From: Diplodia intermedia
Taxonomy: Eukaryota; Ascomycota; Dothideomycetes; Botryosphaeriales; Botryosphaeriaceae
Assembly: GCA_021495925.1 (NCBI GenBank)
Contig: JAKEKT010000060.1
Coordinates: forward strand, 177,769 to 241,768
Direction of reading: 5' to 3'
DNA: 64,000 bases
Both the position numbers and the translations under genes were made by a program. Within the stretch, counting starts at the first letter, position 1, and every line of letters starts with the position of its first letter. Below, piece after piece: positions 23,275-33,132 of the stretch. The notes beneath the pieces were generated by a model, which searched no databases, was not told the DNA's origin, and saw only the letters and a list, made by a program, of their open reading frames with translations.

Positions 23275-25317
23275 TCATCTCCGTCGCTTTTCCGAATCGC
23301 TCTCGTCGTCGCTGTCCATGAGCCCGAAGGCCTCGTTCTCAGCGTTGCTGGTATTCTGGCCGCGCTTGTTTCTGCCCGACTCGCTTCCCTCCGAGCTGAC
23401 GGAGCCAACGAGCTCATGTTCCTCGTACGCTGACTCCATGTCCCGCTCGGTGTTGCTCCTGCTCCTGAAACCCTCGAGCCCCATGCCTCTGCTCATGATA
23501 GAGCTGCCGTTATCCTTCGCCCAAGGGAAAATGCCCTGGTATCCAGCCTTGCGCCGACGGTCGCGCCAGACAAGGTAGCCACCGACGCATGCTAAGCTGG
23601 CGACAACCACGAGTGCGACCTCGCCAGATTTGTAATACGCCTTCCAGGTCGCATCCTCCAAAGCCTGTTCCTGCTCTTCCTCAGCGGCAGTCGAGTTGGG
23701 ATGGCTCCCAACGCTCGTCAGGGGACCCTTCTCGCCGTCAATCTTGGAATCGACAGGCTTTCCGCCAATGCTGGAGAGATCGACGTTCATAAACCGGTCA
23801 AGCATATCGCGGGTGCGACGGGGATAGTCAAAAGGCACCATATGACTGCTGTTGAAGAACTTCACATATGTGAGGTTACGGGCTTCCTGGTAGACACCGG
23901 CAGCGTCACCCTCGAATGTCCAGTCTCGACGTGGGGCAATCTCTCCGGGGCTGATCTCGAAACCCTTGCCGCCGTTGAAGAACATGTTGTTGACAAGGTC
24001 CTCCGTACCTAAATGATTACAGATGAGATCCCTGTCTCCAGAAAAGAGAAGGATGGGGATTTCCTTCAACAGGTCCGGAAGAAGGTCAATCGAAGGCTTG
24101 GAGTTGCGAGCCTTGAAGTTGAGAGACACAGAGCCCGAGCACTCTTGCCAGCCGGTGCGCTTGGCAGCATCGATGTGGATCGCTTGCTTGACGTCCTCGC
24201 GGCGAAGATAGGGCGTGAGCTGCACCAAGTCCGGAGGCCAGTTCATGCCACAGGCTTCGTTGGTGTCTCTCAGACGGATGTCGTACATGTTAAGGCATTG
24301 GTGCTCCTTGTCGTTGTTCCGATCCTGGGTGACGCTCAAAAGCGTCGAAAGTATCTCTTCGCAATCGCCGACGTCCACGTGTCCCGCACCGCCGGCATCC
24401 AAAGTCTTCACGCACACTGACTGAGCAGCCTCCACCTTCTTGGCCGCATCAGAGCCAGATCGTAACAAATTGTTCTTGTAGGCGTAAGGGAGGTATGACA
24501 GGTACTGATCCACAGGGGAAATCCAACCGTTTCCAATGAGAAGGCCTTTGAGCTGCCATTTTTCCTTGGCGTCTTTGTTGCGTTCAATCATGGCTTTGGC
24601 GATGTAGGGAATGTGTTGACCAGCATACGACTCTCCGGCTATGTAGATCTGCCAGAAAAATCAGCTTGTGTACTTGTCTAGGGTTGGGCGGCATCCATAC
24701 ATCGTCGTACATAAACTGGGGAAATAGTGCAAACCATTTCTCCAGAAAGATGACGAACTGGTCTGCCATTTGATCCAGTTCGGACAGGTAGCTATCCGTA
24801 TCCACGTAGCTGAAGCCGGTTCCAACAGGATTATCGACGAACAGAAGGTTTGCGAACTCGTCCCATGAACCGTTGTTGTACACCAATTTCTGGTCCGGCG
24901 TGAGCCTGTAAGGCCCAATCTCCATCATGGCGCCATCCATGGAGCTACATCCCGGGCCACCATTCAGCCAAATGACGGTGCGCTGCCTGTTCGCAATGTG
25001 TCTGTTTTGATAGTGCCAAAAGAACAAGTTGCCGTGATGCTCGGAGTTCACTTCGACGTGTCTGTCTTATCTTTAGCCGTGCGAGGAGGGCGCGCCGCAC
25101 GCGGCAGGGAGGACGGTGGTTACCCTGCATGCATCTTCAGCAGCGGGCCCGGAGGCGCGCCTGGAAGCGAGTGCACGAAATAATCGGCGGCCGTTTTCTC
25201 CTGGTCGGCAGCCCAGGCGCCAGGCAGCCAGGCGGCCGAGGCCAGGAGGCCGTAGGCGAGCGCGCGCATGGGGGCACCAGCGCGCGACCCCGAAAGCAAA
25301 CTCAGCGGATTGAGCAT
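23275..25317 (-). CDS. KEX1: Pheromone-processing serine carboxypeptidase KEX1
   Basis: Golgi membrane carboxypeptidase that trims C-terminal Lys/Arg from proproteins after Kex2 cleavage. Exons 25124-25317, 24701-25061 and 23275-24648 give 642 aa. Features in order: a signal peptide (hydrophobic ALAYGLLASAAWLPGAWA), the S10 landmarks WLNGGPGCSSMDGA and DNPVGTGFSY, the nucleophile Ser192 in GESYAG, Asp392 in SGDRDLICNHLG and His454 in SSHMVPFDYP. A Glu-rich stretch is followed by one transmembrane segment (VALVVVASLACVGGYLVW) and an acidic cytoplasmic tail, as in Kex1. A downstream Met (25269) could also start the signal peptide. Lies tail-to-head with RAD52. Confidence 0.96.
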
Positions 25318-26332
25318 GTGGGAGACGGCGGAACGGGTGCGAGAGGGGAGACAGGTGTCGCGAGTTGGAGCGGGCAGGCCGCGCGTGCTATTTCACGTCT
25401 GTGTCGGACCGGGCCAGGGCGGCGGAGGGAGGCGGCGCGAACGGGTAACCAGTGCTTCAAAGGCAGCCAGTCAAGGTCCAGAAGCAGCGCGGAACAGAGC
25501 TGCACGCCAGGCGCAGGTCCGGGAATCGTGGGCGGTGCTGGCTATTGAGACGCTGTTCCGGGGCGGCTTTCTCTTTGAGAGGACTCGTGGCCTGCGGGCG
25601 GCGATGACAAGGGGATCGCCGGCCAAGGGTCCTGCGGAATGCCGCGAGGCTGCTGGGATCCCCGTGCGGCTGCGATTCACGGGGGCGCCCCAAGAAAGTC
25701 CCGCTCGCTGCCGGGCCATGCGACAACGACGAGCAGCCCCAAGGTCCCTGCCGGGCCTCGTTCACACTAGGTACTGACTGCCATGTCCCTTGTGTGCACG
25801 CGGCCGTGGCTCCCTTGCCACCTCCCCGCCCGCGCCAGCTGCAAGCCCCCGCCGGGGCTTCGCCCACTGCGTAGGCGCTGGCCGCAGTCTTTATTTAGGC
25901 ATTGCCAAATATATTCCCCGTGCATGTCCGTTTCGATGCGATAGTAGAGCGCATAGAAACGTGTAAGTCTGTTGGATGGCTGTATTGCGCCTCTGCGCCT
26001 ACAAAGTTCTGATGCGCAGCCAAACTGTGCCTTGTGTGCAGTGTCAAGAGTGTATTGCTCGTTGCAGGAGCCTAAGTAAGCTACACGAAGCAGACGTAGC
26101 AGCAAAGCAGTAGAGGCCGGCCCACCGGCCCTCAATCCCATCGCCCTCAAAAACGCCAAACCCATAGTCCGCGCGCCTGCTTTTCATCAGCGGCAGCGAC
26201 ATACACAGGGCAGCCGTGAGCTAAGCCCGTCGGAATGAAGCTCATGCGGACGTCACGTCATAAAGCTGCGCAGAAGCCCAATGTGAGAAACCCCCCTGGA
26301 AACCTTGTACAAGCATGCGAGCAAAGTGCTCC
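25318..26332. other. KEX1 upstream region and IGO1 3' flank
   Basis: 1,015 bp. No gene is supported. Frames at 25.1-25.9 kb are GC-driven and overlap on both strands. Confidence 0.45.
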
Positions 26333-26926
26333 TCACGACTGGCGGATGGGCACGGCCTTTCCCTCCTCCTCGGCCTTGGCCTCGAGGCCATCTTTGGCGC
26401 CCTCCATCTCCTCGTCGTCTACACTGGTCTCGCGGTTGAGGCTCGTCTCGCGGTGGATGAAGTTGTTCTCCTTGGCCGGGCTGGTGCCTTGGCCGTTGGC
26501 GTGATGCGCAGGCGGCATGTTGACGCCGCCGTTGCCTGCATGCGGCGACGAGCTGTGCGGGATGTTCTCAGGAACAGGGTGCTCGCGGCCGATCTGCGTG
26601 ACGCCGACGTCGTCTGCCTTGCCGGCCTTGGAGAGAGCGTAGTCTCCGCTGTCAAAGTACTTGCGCTCCTGCAGCAGTAGTGTCAGCGGGCGCCAGCAGC
26701 AAGTCGGGCGCAGGGCAGCATGGGTCTACCTTGAGTTTGTTCTGCAGAAGGTCCTTTCGATTCGGCAACTTGCCATAGAGCCTGAAAAGGCGCTGCTCCT
26801 CGGCCGACAGTGACTGCAACGCTCGTTAGCCGTGTCCTCTTGCGCGGGTGCCGCTGCTGGCGGCGGGCACGGCGAGGTTGGATGACGCACGCTGATATCG
26901 ACCTTGTTCTTCTGGTGGGGATTCAT
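26333..26926 (-). CDS. IGO1: Endosulfine (Igo1/Igo2, ARPP19 family)
   Basis: Small regulator that, when phosphorylated by the Rim15/Greatwall kinase, inhibits PP2A-B55 and promotes quiescence or mitotic entry. Exons 26891-26926, 26730-26813 and 26333-26668 give 151 aa. The conserved block runs SAEEQRLFRLYGKLP...LLQNKLK|ERKYFDSGDYAL; the phospho-acceptor is Ser47 in FDSGDY, invariant in the family. The N-terminus MNPHQKNKVDIS is typical of filamentous fungi. The C-terminal half is acidic and disordered with a conserved-looking NFIHRETSLNRETS stretch. Introns are 77 and 61 nt. Divergent from SFM1 across about 1 kb. Confidence 0.95.
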
Positions 26927-27983
26927 GGTGGTGGTGTGTGTGGTGGTGCGGAGGTTGGGCAGCCGAGATAATTTCTGGTTGCAGCTCGAGGTGACGGTCG
27001 CAGGGCGCGGGGGTTGCTCGGGGAGTGCGTGGGCGGCGTCGCGACGTGCTTTGTCCGCGTGTGTGAGAAGTTTGGGCGGTGCTCAATGACGGGAGGTCGT
27101 CGCCGCGCGCGCAGGTACACGTCAATACAGGAGGGCAGCGTCCGTGTTGCTGGCCTCAGGCAGGTTGGGTAGGTATGGACCGCGGCTCCAATCACGACAC
27201 GGGCTGGGCGATGACTGCACCACGCTTGAGAAGTCGATCCCTGCGCTTTCGAGGATGATGCGAGTGGGCAGAGGCGACGGGCTGAGCCCAGGTGCAGGGC
27301 TTCACTTGTGCTGTCTGCTGCTGGCGCGGGCCGTTAGGTGGTGGAGCAGAGGAAGCTAATAGTGGGGTGGCTTGAACGAGGTAGAGTGGCAGAGGTTAAA
27401 GCAAGCCGACCACAGGCAGTGGTCGAGAAATGGGTCGCGGGCGCTCGGGTCAGGACTGGCGGGAGGCGGGAGCATGAAGGAGCTTCGACGGGAGCGGCCT
27501 CGTTCGTCCCTCCTGCTTCTCTGGCTGCGCTGTCTAGTCCTGTGCGCCAGCGGATGTCTGAAGCAGCCCCGCCCGCCCAATTGGTCACTGCCGGCACGTC
27601 ACGCGCATCGCTACGCCAATCGCCGCCCGGCCCGGCCATGTCACTGTGCAATGTCGTCCCGGCCGTGCCAGGGAAGGGGAGAAAAAAAGAATGCCCGCCG
27701 ATGCCAGCAGCGCCCATTGAACCTGCTGTTGCTGCCATTGCCCCCAATCCGTGGATGCGCCCACAAGCCCTCGACCCGGCAAGCGCCCAGAAGGGATAGT
27801 AGGTGGCTAGGTACCCGTGGGGACGCGGACCCAGGAAGAACAAACGGGCCGCTACCATCTGCTGCGAGATAGCTACCTAGCAACGGCAGAAGCCGCCCAC
27901 AATTTTCACCAGCCTCGACCCGGTCACGTGCCTGTCTCCATCCTAACTGCTGGCCGCGCAAGCTCTTGCAGTGTTCCACCAAC
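26927..27983. promoter_or_regulatory. Divergent upstream region of IGO1 and SFM1
   Basis: 1,057 bp between two starts. The SFM1 side holds CGGTCACGTGCC at 27921-27932 (CACGTG 27925-27930), about 52 bp from the ATG. The middle has GC-rich overlapping frames with no domain. Confidence 0.45.
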
Positions 27984-28822
27984 ATGGCCGCGCCAGTAAC
28001 GAAGACGTTTGTCGTCGAGCATCTCGACCCCGAGCTCGAGGCCTGGTCGTCGCTCGAGTATGCCGCCATTGCCCGAGAGTCGCGCGCTGTCCAGTGCCGC
28101 TTCCTGCTGTCCAGCGTGCCCGAGACGTTGAAGCTGCCGGAGAAGCTGGTGCACATTGACGGGCTCGAGGTCGAGCACGACAGCGTGGAGAACCTGTTTG
28201 AGAAGGCAAAGGTCTGCTTGCTCGATCCCGCTGCCAAGCAGGAGCTGAGCCCGGCTGATGGCGACCATTTCGATGTGTTCCTGTTCGGAGGCATCCTGGG
28301 TATGAGAGCGGGTTGAGCAGAGACAGTCGCATGGACTCGCAAGCTGATTACGCACAGGTGACGATCCGCCAAGAGGTACGGCGGCATGAGATGCCCTCGA
28401 CAAGTCCGCATCTGCTAACGCACCCGCCAGACCGCACTTCGGAGCTGCGCAAGAAGGGCTTTGAAGGACGTAGGCTGGGCCCAGTCCAGATGACGACGGA
28501 CACTGCCGTCCGAGTGACGCGAATGGTCGTACAAGATAAGAGTATGGCATCCGTCCTGCGTAGGGCCACCGTCCTCTGATTTGGTCTTCTTCTGCAGTGC
28601 CTCTGGAATCGATTCCATTCGTCGACAACCCCGAAATCAGGGTCGACGCGCACGAGAGCACGGAGATGCCGTTCCGCTATGTCACCAACAAAGACGGGCA
28701 GCCAATCATGCCGGAGGTGAGAGTCCTGGCATGCGGCAAGTCGGGCACAGCTAACAGAGACGCAGGGCATGATGGAGCTGATCAAGAAAGATTCGGAGAG
28801 GGGCTTTGGCGATTTACTTTGA
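27984..28822 (+). CDS. SFM1: SPOUT-type protein arginine methyltransferase Sfm1
   Basis: In yeast, Sfm1 monomethylates an arginine of ribosomal protein uS3 (Rps3). It belongs to the SPOUT knot superfamily rather than the classical PRMTs. Exons 27984-28299, 28358-28375, 28431-28541, 28598-28716 and 28766-28822 give 206 aa, the usual size. Diagnostic parts are FVVEHLDPELEAWSSLEYA, VCLLDPAAKQELSPADGDHF, the knot loop FGGILGDDPPRDRTSELR (built over three exons), RRLGPVQMTTDTAVRVT and the C-terminal EMPFRYVTNKDGQPIMPEGM. Exon 2 is only 18 nt. Convergent with the small basic protein gene, 118 bp between stops. Confidence 0.95.
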
Positions 28823-28940
28823 AGCAGCACTACGTCACAAAGACCAAGCAAAAACTGAAAATGCATGTTTTCATTCACAATCGGATCCCGTGGGAATCGC
28901 TAAGGGTATCACTATATCGTACATGGCCATCCTCCCCTGC

Positions 28941-29311
28941 TCAATATCTGCGGTGGCTGCCCCTGCCATCGGTTCCGCGCATGCGCCTCGTGCCAGCGGC
29001 CTAAGATGTGTCAGTACGCCACGAAGACGCAGTTACGGGACAGCTCTGCGACTGACCTTCTCGCCAGGTCTGCGGGTTACGGTGCCCTTGAGTTTGAGCA
29101 TGGCACCCGAGACCTTGTCCTTGAGGGAGGGCTTGCGCTTGTGGTGATGAGTAGTCGTACCAGCCGTGTGGCCCGTGTTGTGGGTGGTCTTGGTGGTCTT
29201 GGTGGTGGTCGTGGTGGTCGTGGCTCCCCTCGTGCCAGCACGGCGACCCCGAAGCCTGCTCATGATGCTGGGCTTGCGGGCGGTCGATCTGGTCTTGCGA
29301 GTGACGGGCAT
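28941..29311 (-). CDS. Small highly basic fungal protein of unknown function
   Basis: Two exons (29057-29311 and 28941-29000, 56-nt intron) give 104 aa. The N-terminus is Arg/Lys-rich (MPVTRKTRSTARKP). A Thr-rich low-complexity tract and a His/Lys cluster follow. The end is a conserved-looking segment KRKPSLKDKVSGAMLKLKGTV, then TRRPGEK|AAGTRRMRGTDGRGSHRRY. I recall this C-terminal pattern (KPSL...GAL..VKGTLTGRPG.KAAGTRRM.GTDGRG) from unnamed proteins conserved across Pezizomycotina. It is not a histone. No role is known to me; the charge suggests nucleic-acid or acidic-partner binding. The Thr tract is encoded by an imperfect GTGGT-type tandem array (about 29176-29221). Confidence 0.8.
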
Positions 29312-30293
29312 GATGGTGGAAGGTGGACAGTCAAGAGTTTGGTGAGAGTGCTTGTGTTCCAGATGCAGTGGGGAATTGTCGCCGGTTTAAATAGCTACAA
29401 AGAGAGTGGAGAGGAAAACAGGGTTCGGTGGGGGAAGGCGGATCGTCAGGATTGGACGTCATGCTGGGCCAGAAGCAGGGCAGACGGATTTCCTATCTGA
29501 CACGCCGTGCAGGGCTCTGGCAACGGATATGGAAGCTTGTTCGGGAGGCTCTGCCAATGGCAGGCAGGCGCAAAGGCGGATGGCGTTCATGCCGCGACAG
29601 CGCCAGTCCCACTGTCACCGTGCCCACGTCGCGCGCGGCTATACAGCGGACGCTGCCTTCGCGCCGGTACCGCCTGTAGTAGCGAGGCAGACGTGTTCTG
29701 CACGCTTGCTCATGCTCAGACTCAATGGCCTCCAACTCAAGCTAACGAGTGTGTAGACAGCTGGAGGAGGATGGAAACGTGGTCCGTGCGGCTACGTCAT
29801 CACGCAGCCCGTCTGGCAGGTTTAAGTTGTGCCCGCGTTGCAGCGACGGCTACAGTGCTTTGTGAGAAACATCACGGCACTTGCCTGTCCGGCTTGGGCT
29901 CGCGTCATTATCCATGGTGACTTTGCAGCTTGGCCCGTATGACTCGTGTCCTGCATCGCCCTCACGTCTGGCGCATCATCAACTATTAGCAAAGCGATGT
30001 GCATCTGTGTCTGACTCAGCAGCGCCGCTGTGGCTAATGGGCCCAACTGATGCGATCGTCGTACCCGTCCTGGACCGCGTGGAAAATCAACGCCTTCTGG
30101 CATTCCAGCAAAGACCGTGCCTTCCAGAACAGCGCGCTCGAGATTGCTGCCTCTACCGCCGGCAGACGTCGCAATGTCGTCACTCGCATCGGAAAGGTGC
30201 CGCCATGCTCACCGATGATGTAATGTTGCCCTGCACAAAACCGCTTCCATTGCCGCGGCATCGTCCCCCGATTCTCGCGCAGACACACCCATC
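29312..30293. other. Divergent upstream region of the basic protein and SDR genes
   Basis: 982 bp between two starts. No gene is supported; frames present are short and lack domains. A TTTAAATA element at about 29386-29393 lies 75 bp upstream of the basic-protein start and could be its TATA element. Confidence 0.4.
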
Positions 30294-31381
30294 ATGGACA
30301 CTCTCAAGAACGTGGTCAAATCCGCCACCGGTTCCGACTCGCAGTTCGAGCAAGGTGATTTGACCGTCGTCTGGGCGCCGTTGGCCAGCCAGCTGAAGGC
30401 AATATAGGACACCAGGTGCCCATCCAGGACCAGCAGCCACCGGGTCTCCAGTCCGAGCTCAAGGGACCCCAGCCCCAGGACGAAAACATCCCCACCGAGG
30501 ATGGGGGCTATCAAATCTACAAGGCTGCAGGCAAGCTCCAGGGCAAAAAGGCGCTGATTACTGGCGGCGACAGTGGCATTGGTCGCGCCGTTGCCATCCT
30601 GTTTGCTATGGAGGGCGCTGACAGCTTCATCGCCTATCTGCCCCAGGAAGAGTCGGACGCCCAGGAGACGAAGAAGAAGGTGGAGAAGTACGGCGCTAAA
30701 TGCTACTTGATGGCTACCGATCTCACCGACAAGAAAAACTGCAAGGAAGTGGCTGATAAGGCTCGTGAGACCATGGGCGCCGTCAACGTCCTGGTGAACA
30801 ACGCGGCCTACCAGATGATGGTGAACGACATTCAAGATCTTCCCGAGTAAGCCTTTATATCCGCCACATGACAATTGAACGTTGCCGCTGACGTGTCTAG
30901 GGAGCAATGGGTGCATACCTTCAACGTCAACATCCACCCCTACGTAAGACTCGCATGCGTCTTTGTCCTAACAAGGTGGCTGATCTGTGTGCAGTTCTAC
31001 CTCTCCAAGTACCTCATTCCCCACATGAAGAAGGGAGACACGATCATCAACAACGCCTCCGTCAATGCCTACATTGGCCGCCCCGACCTGCTGGATTACA
31101 CGTCGACAAAGGGTGCGATTGTCGCATTCACGCGCGCCCTCTCCAACCAGTACGTTTCCAGGGGCATCCGCGTCAACGCCGTTGCTCCCGGGCCAGTTTG
31201 GACGCCGTTGATTCCAGCCACCATGAATCACGCGGCGCAGGACCAATTCACGTCACCAATGGGACGGCCCAGCCAGCCAAGCGAGATAGCGACGTGCTTT
31301 GTTTTCCTTGCTAGCACTGACTCCAGTTCTATTTCTGGCCAGACACTCCACGCCAACGGCGGTGTCGTGGTGAATGGCTGA
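30294..31381 (+). CDS. Short-chain dehydrogenase/reductase (YghA/YhdF-like)
   Basis: NAD(P)-dependent oxidoreductase of unknown substrate. Exons 30294-30354, 30408-30846, 30901-30943 and 30995-31381 give 309 aa. It has the extended N-terminus (QPPGLQSELKGPQPQDE) typical of the bacterial YghA/YhdF-like and fungal relatives. Then come the cofactor motif TGGDSGIG at residues 72-79, the structural NNAA, catalytic Ser203 and YTSTK (Tyr216, Lys220), and the late motif PGPVWTPLIPA. These enzymes are often annotated as aldehyde or glucose/ribitol dehydrogenases, but nothing here fixes the substrate. Introns are 51-54 nt. No cytochrome P450, PKS or transporter lies nearby, so a biosynthetic cluster is not indicated. 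Confidence 0.92.
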
Positions 31382-31836
31382 ATGTAACACGTGTTATGCA
31401 AGCATCTCAGGATCTTCCCTCCCGGCACGCTGCTCAGAGCAGCAGAATGCGTGTTGATGGGGCACTCCGGCGGCGATGTCCAACTCTTCTGTGCCTTTCC
31501 CCTTTGGGTAATGTTGTTGCCGCACATGCAGCCGGGCGAGATAGAGCATGACGGAACGTGGTTATGAATGTGTTGATATTGCAATGAGCGAACGCCCACC
31601 GAGCAGTCGAGAAAGAAGTTGCAAATGAGCGCGCGACGGACGGTCTTGACGACCTGTGCTTGCTACGTGAAACTGCGCAGGGGAGACGGGACGAAAGCTG
31701 GAGAAAGCGCGGCTGTCACGTGGGCGCTATGCCGTTTCGGTGCTGGAGCTTTGCGACAGGTGTCCCTGGCGATCGACCTTGGTGTCGCGTTTCTGCCGCC
31801 AACGCTCTCCGCCCGCAAGCAGCATCCCCAGTTGCC
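31382..31836. promoter_or_regulatory. SDR 3' flank and p24 gene promoter with CACGTG
   Basis: 455 bp. A GTCACGTG element (CACGTG 31717-31722) sits about 115 bp upstream of the p24 start. No extra gene seen. Confidence 0.4.
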
Positions 31837-32702
31837 ATGGCTCGTTCAACTTCTACGATGTCGGGCTTCGGCTCCCTGCTCACTTTCCTGGCCTTGGCCG
31901 CCTGGCTTGTCCCCGTCAATGCTCTGTACTTCTACATGGAGGGCAACGGCCAGAAGTGTTTCTTCGAGGAGCTCCCCAAGGATACGCTGGTCGTCGGTGA
32001 GTGCTTTCCTTTGGACCGTGTGCCCAGCTCATGCCTTCCACCTCTGCTCTCTCCGGCTCCCGATCGCTGCCTTGCCCCCTGCTGACCACCGCCCAAAGGC
32101 CACTACAACGCCGAACAGTGGGACGAAGGCCTGCGCGCCTACACGCCGAACAACAACGTGCAGATCTACATCAGCGTTGAAGAGGTCTTCGACAATGACC
32201 ACCGCGTCGTCTCGCAGCGCGGCGCTTCGGTCAAGGGCAAATTCACCTTCTCGGCCGCCGACGCCGGCGAGCATCGCATCTGCTTCTCCCCAATTGGCGC
32301 CGCCACCCACTCCGGCTGGCTTTCCAGCGGCCAGCAGGCCGGCAGCATCCGCTTCGACCTCGACCTCGCCATCGGAGAGACCAGCAAGATCGAGAGCGAC
32401 GACAAGGACAAGATGCAAGACCTCCAGCAAAAGGTCAGGGACTTGAACGCCAGGCTGCAGGACATCCGCCGCGAGCAGGTTTTCCAGAGGGTAAGGAGCT
32501 CCCCGGGCTCGCTGTTTCGGGAACGTGGAATTGGCTGACACCGGTGATGTAGGAGCGGGAAGCCGAGTTCAGGGACCAGTCCGAATCCACCAACGCAAAG
32601 GTCGTCCGTTGGACATTGATGCAAGTCGCAGTGCTTGGCGTGACCTGCGCCTGGCAGCTGTCGCACCTCCGCGCCTTCTTCATCAAGCAGAAGCTGACTT
32701 GA
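31837..32702 (+). CDS. p24 family cargo receptor (alpha/Erp1-like), ER-Golgi
   Basis: COPII/COPI vesicle cargo receptor of the emp24/gp25L/p24 family. Exons 31837-31996, 32099-32490 and 32553-32702 give 233 aa. Order: a signal peptide (LLTFLALAAWLVPVNA), the GOLD domain opening ALYFYMEGNGQKCFFEELPKDTLVVG with its partner cysteine in HRICFSP, a coiled coil (MQDLQQKVRDLNARLQDIRREQ), one transmembrane segment and a short tail HLRAFFIKQKLT carrying a diphenylalanine and basic residues. The CFFEELPKDT signature favours the alpha subfamily (Erp1/5/6, TMED9). The tail lacks a textbook KKXX. Introns are 102 and 62 nt. Confidence 0.92.
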
Positions 32703-33132
32703 GAGTCGGCCATGGAGAATCACGACTTACTTGACGTTTTGGCGAGGGTTCGTGTTGTCTTGGACGGGGTTTGTTTGCGGGAATCGATGACCAAGAAGGC
32801 TCGAGGATCAGATGTAAATCAAAGCTGTCTGTTTGCTGCAGTACGGCGATATGGTGTTGGTTGGTTTCCTGGCGCTTCGACGTGGTAACACTGGTGCGGT
32901 CGTCCAGACTTGTCCTACGCCCCGACACGTGGGAACAGGCACAGTAAGGTCGGCGTCTGATCAAGCGCTCCCGCAGTTCAAAGCCAGGTGCGATATACGG
33001 CTGCATGGTTGTTCTTTTTCCTAGACGAATAATGGTCTATCCCACGCCTTGTGTATTTCATGCTGCACCAGACCGATTCCCTTTCCAGGTAGGAGTATAG
33101 AGCTAGGTAACGTTGAGATTGTCAATGAGCAA
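32703..33132. other. Convergent 3' flanks of the p24 gene and MED5
   Basis: 430 bp between facing stop codons; no supported gene. Confidence 0.5.

Noticed and set aside
30294..31381. Secondary-metabolite cluster around the SDR oxidoreductase
   Set aside because: Neighbours are housekeeping genes; no PKS, NRPS, P450, transporter or cluster regulator is present.
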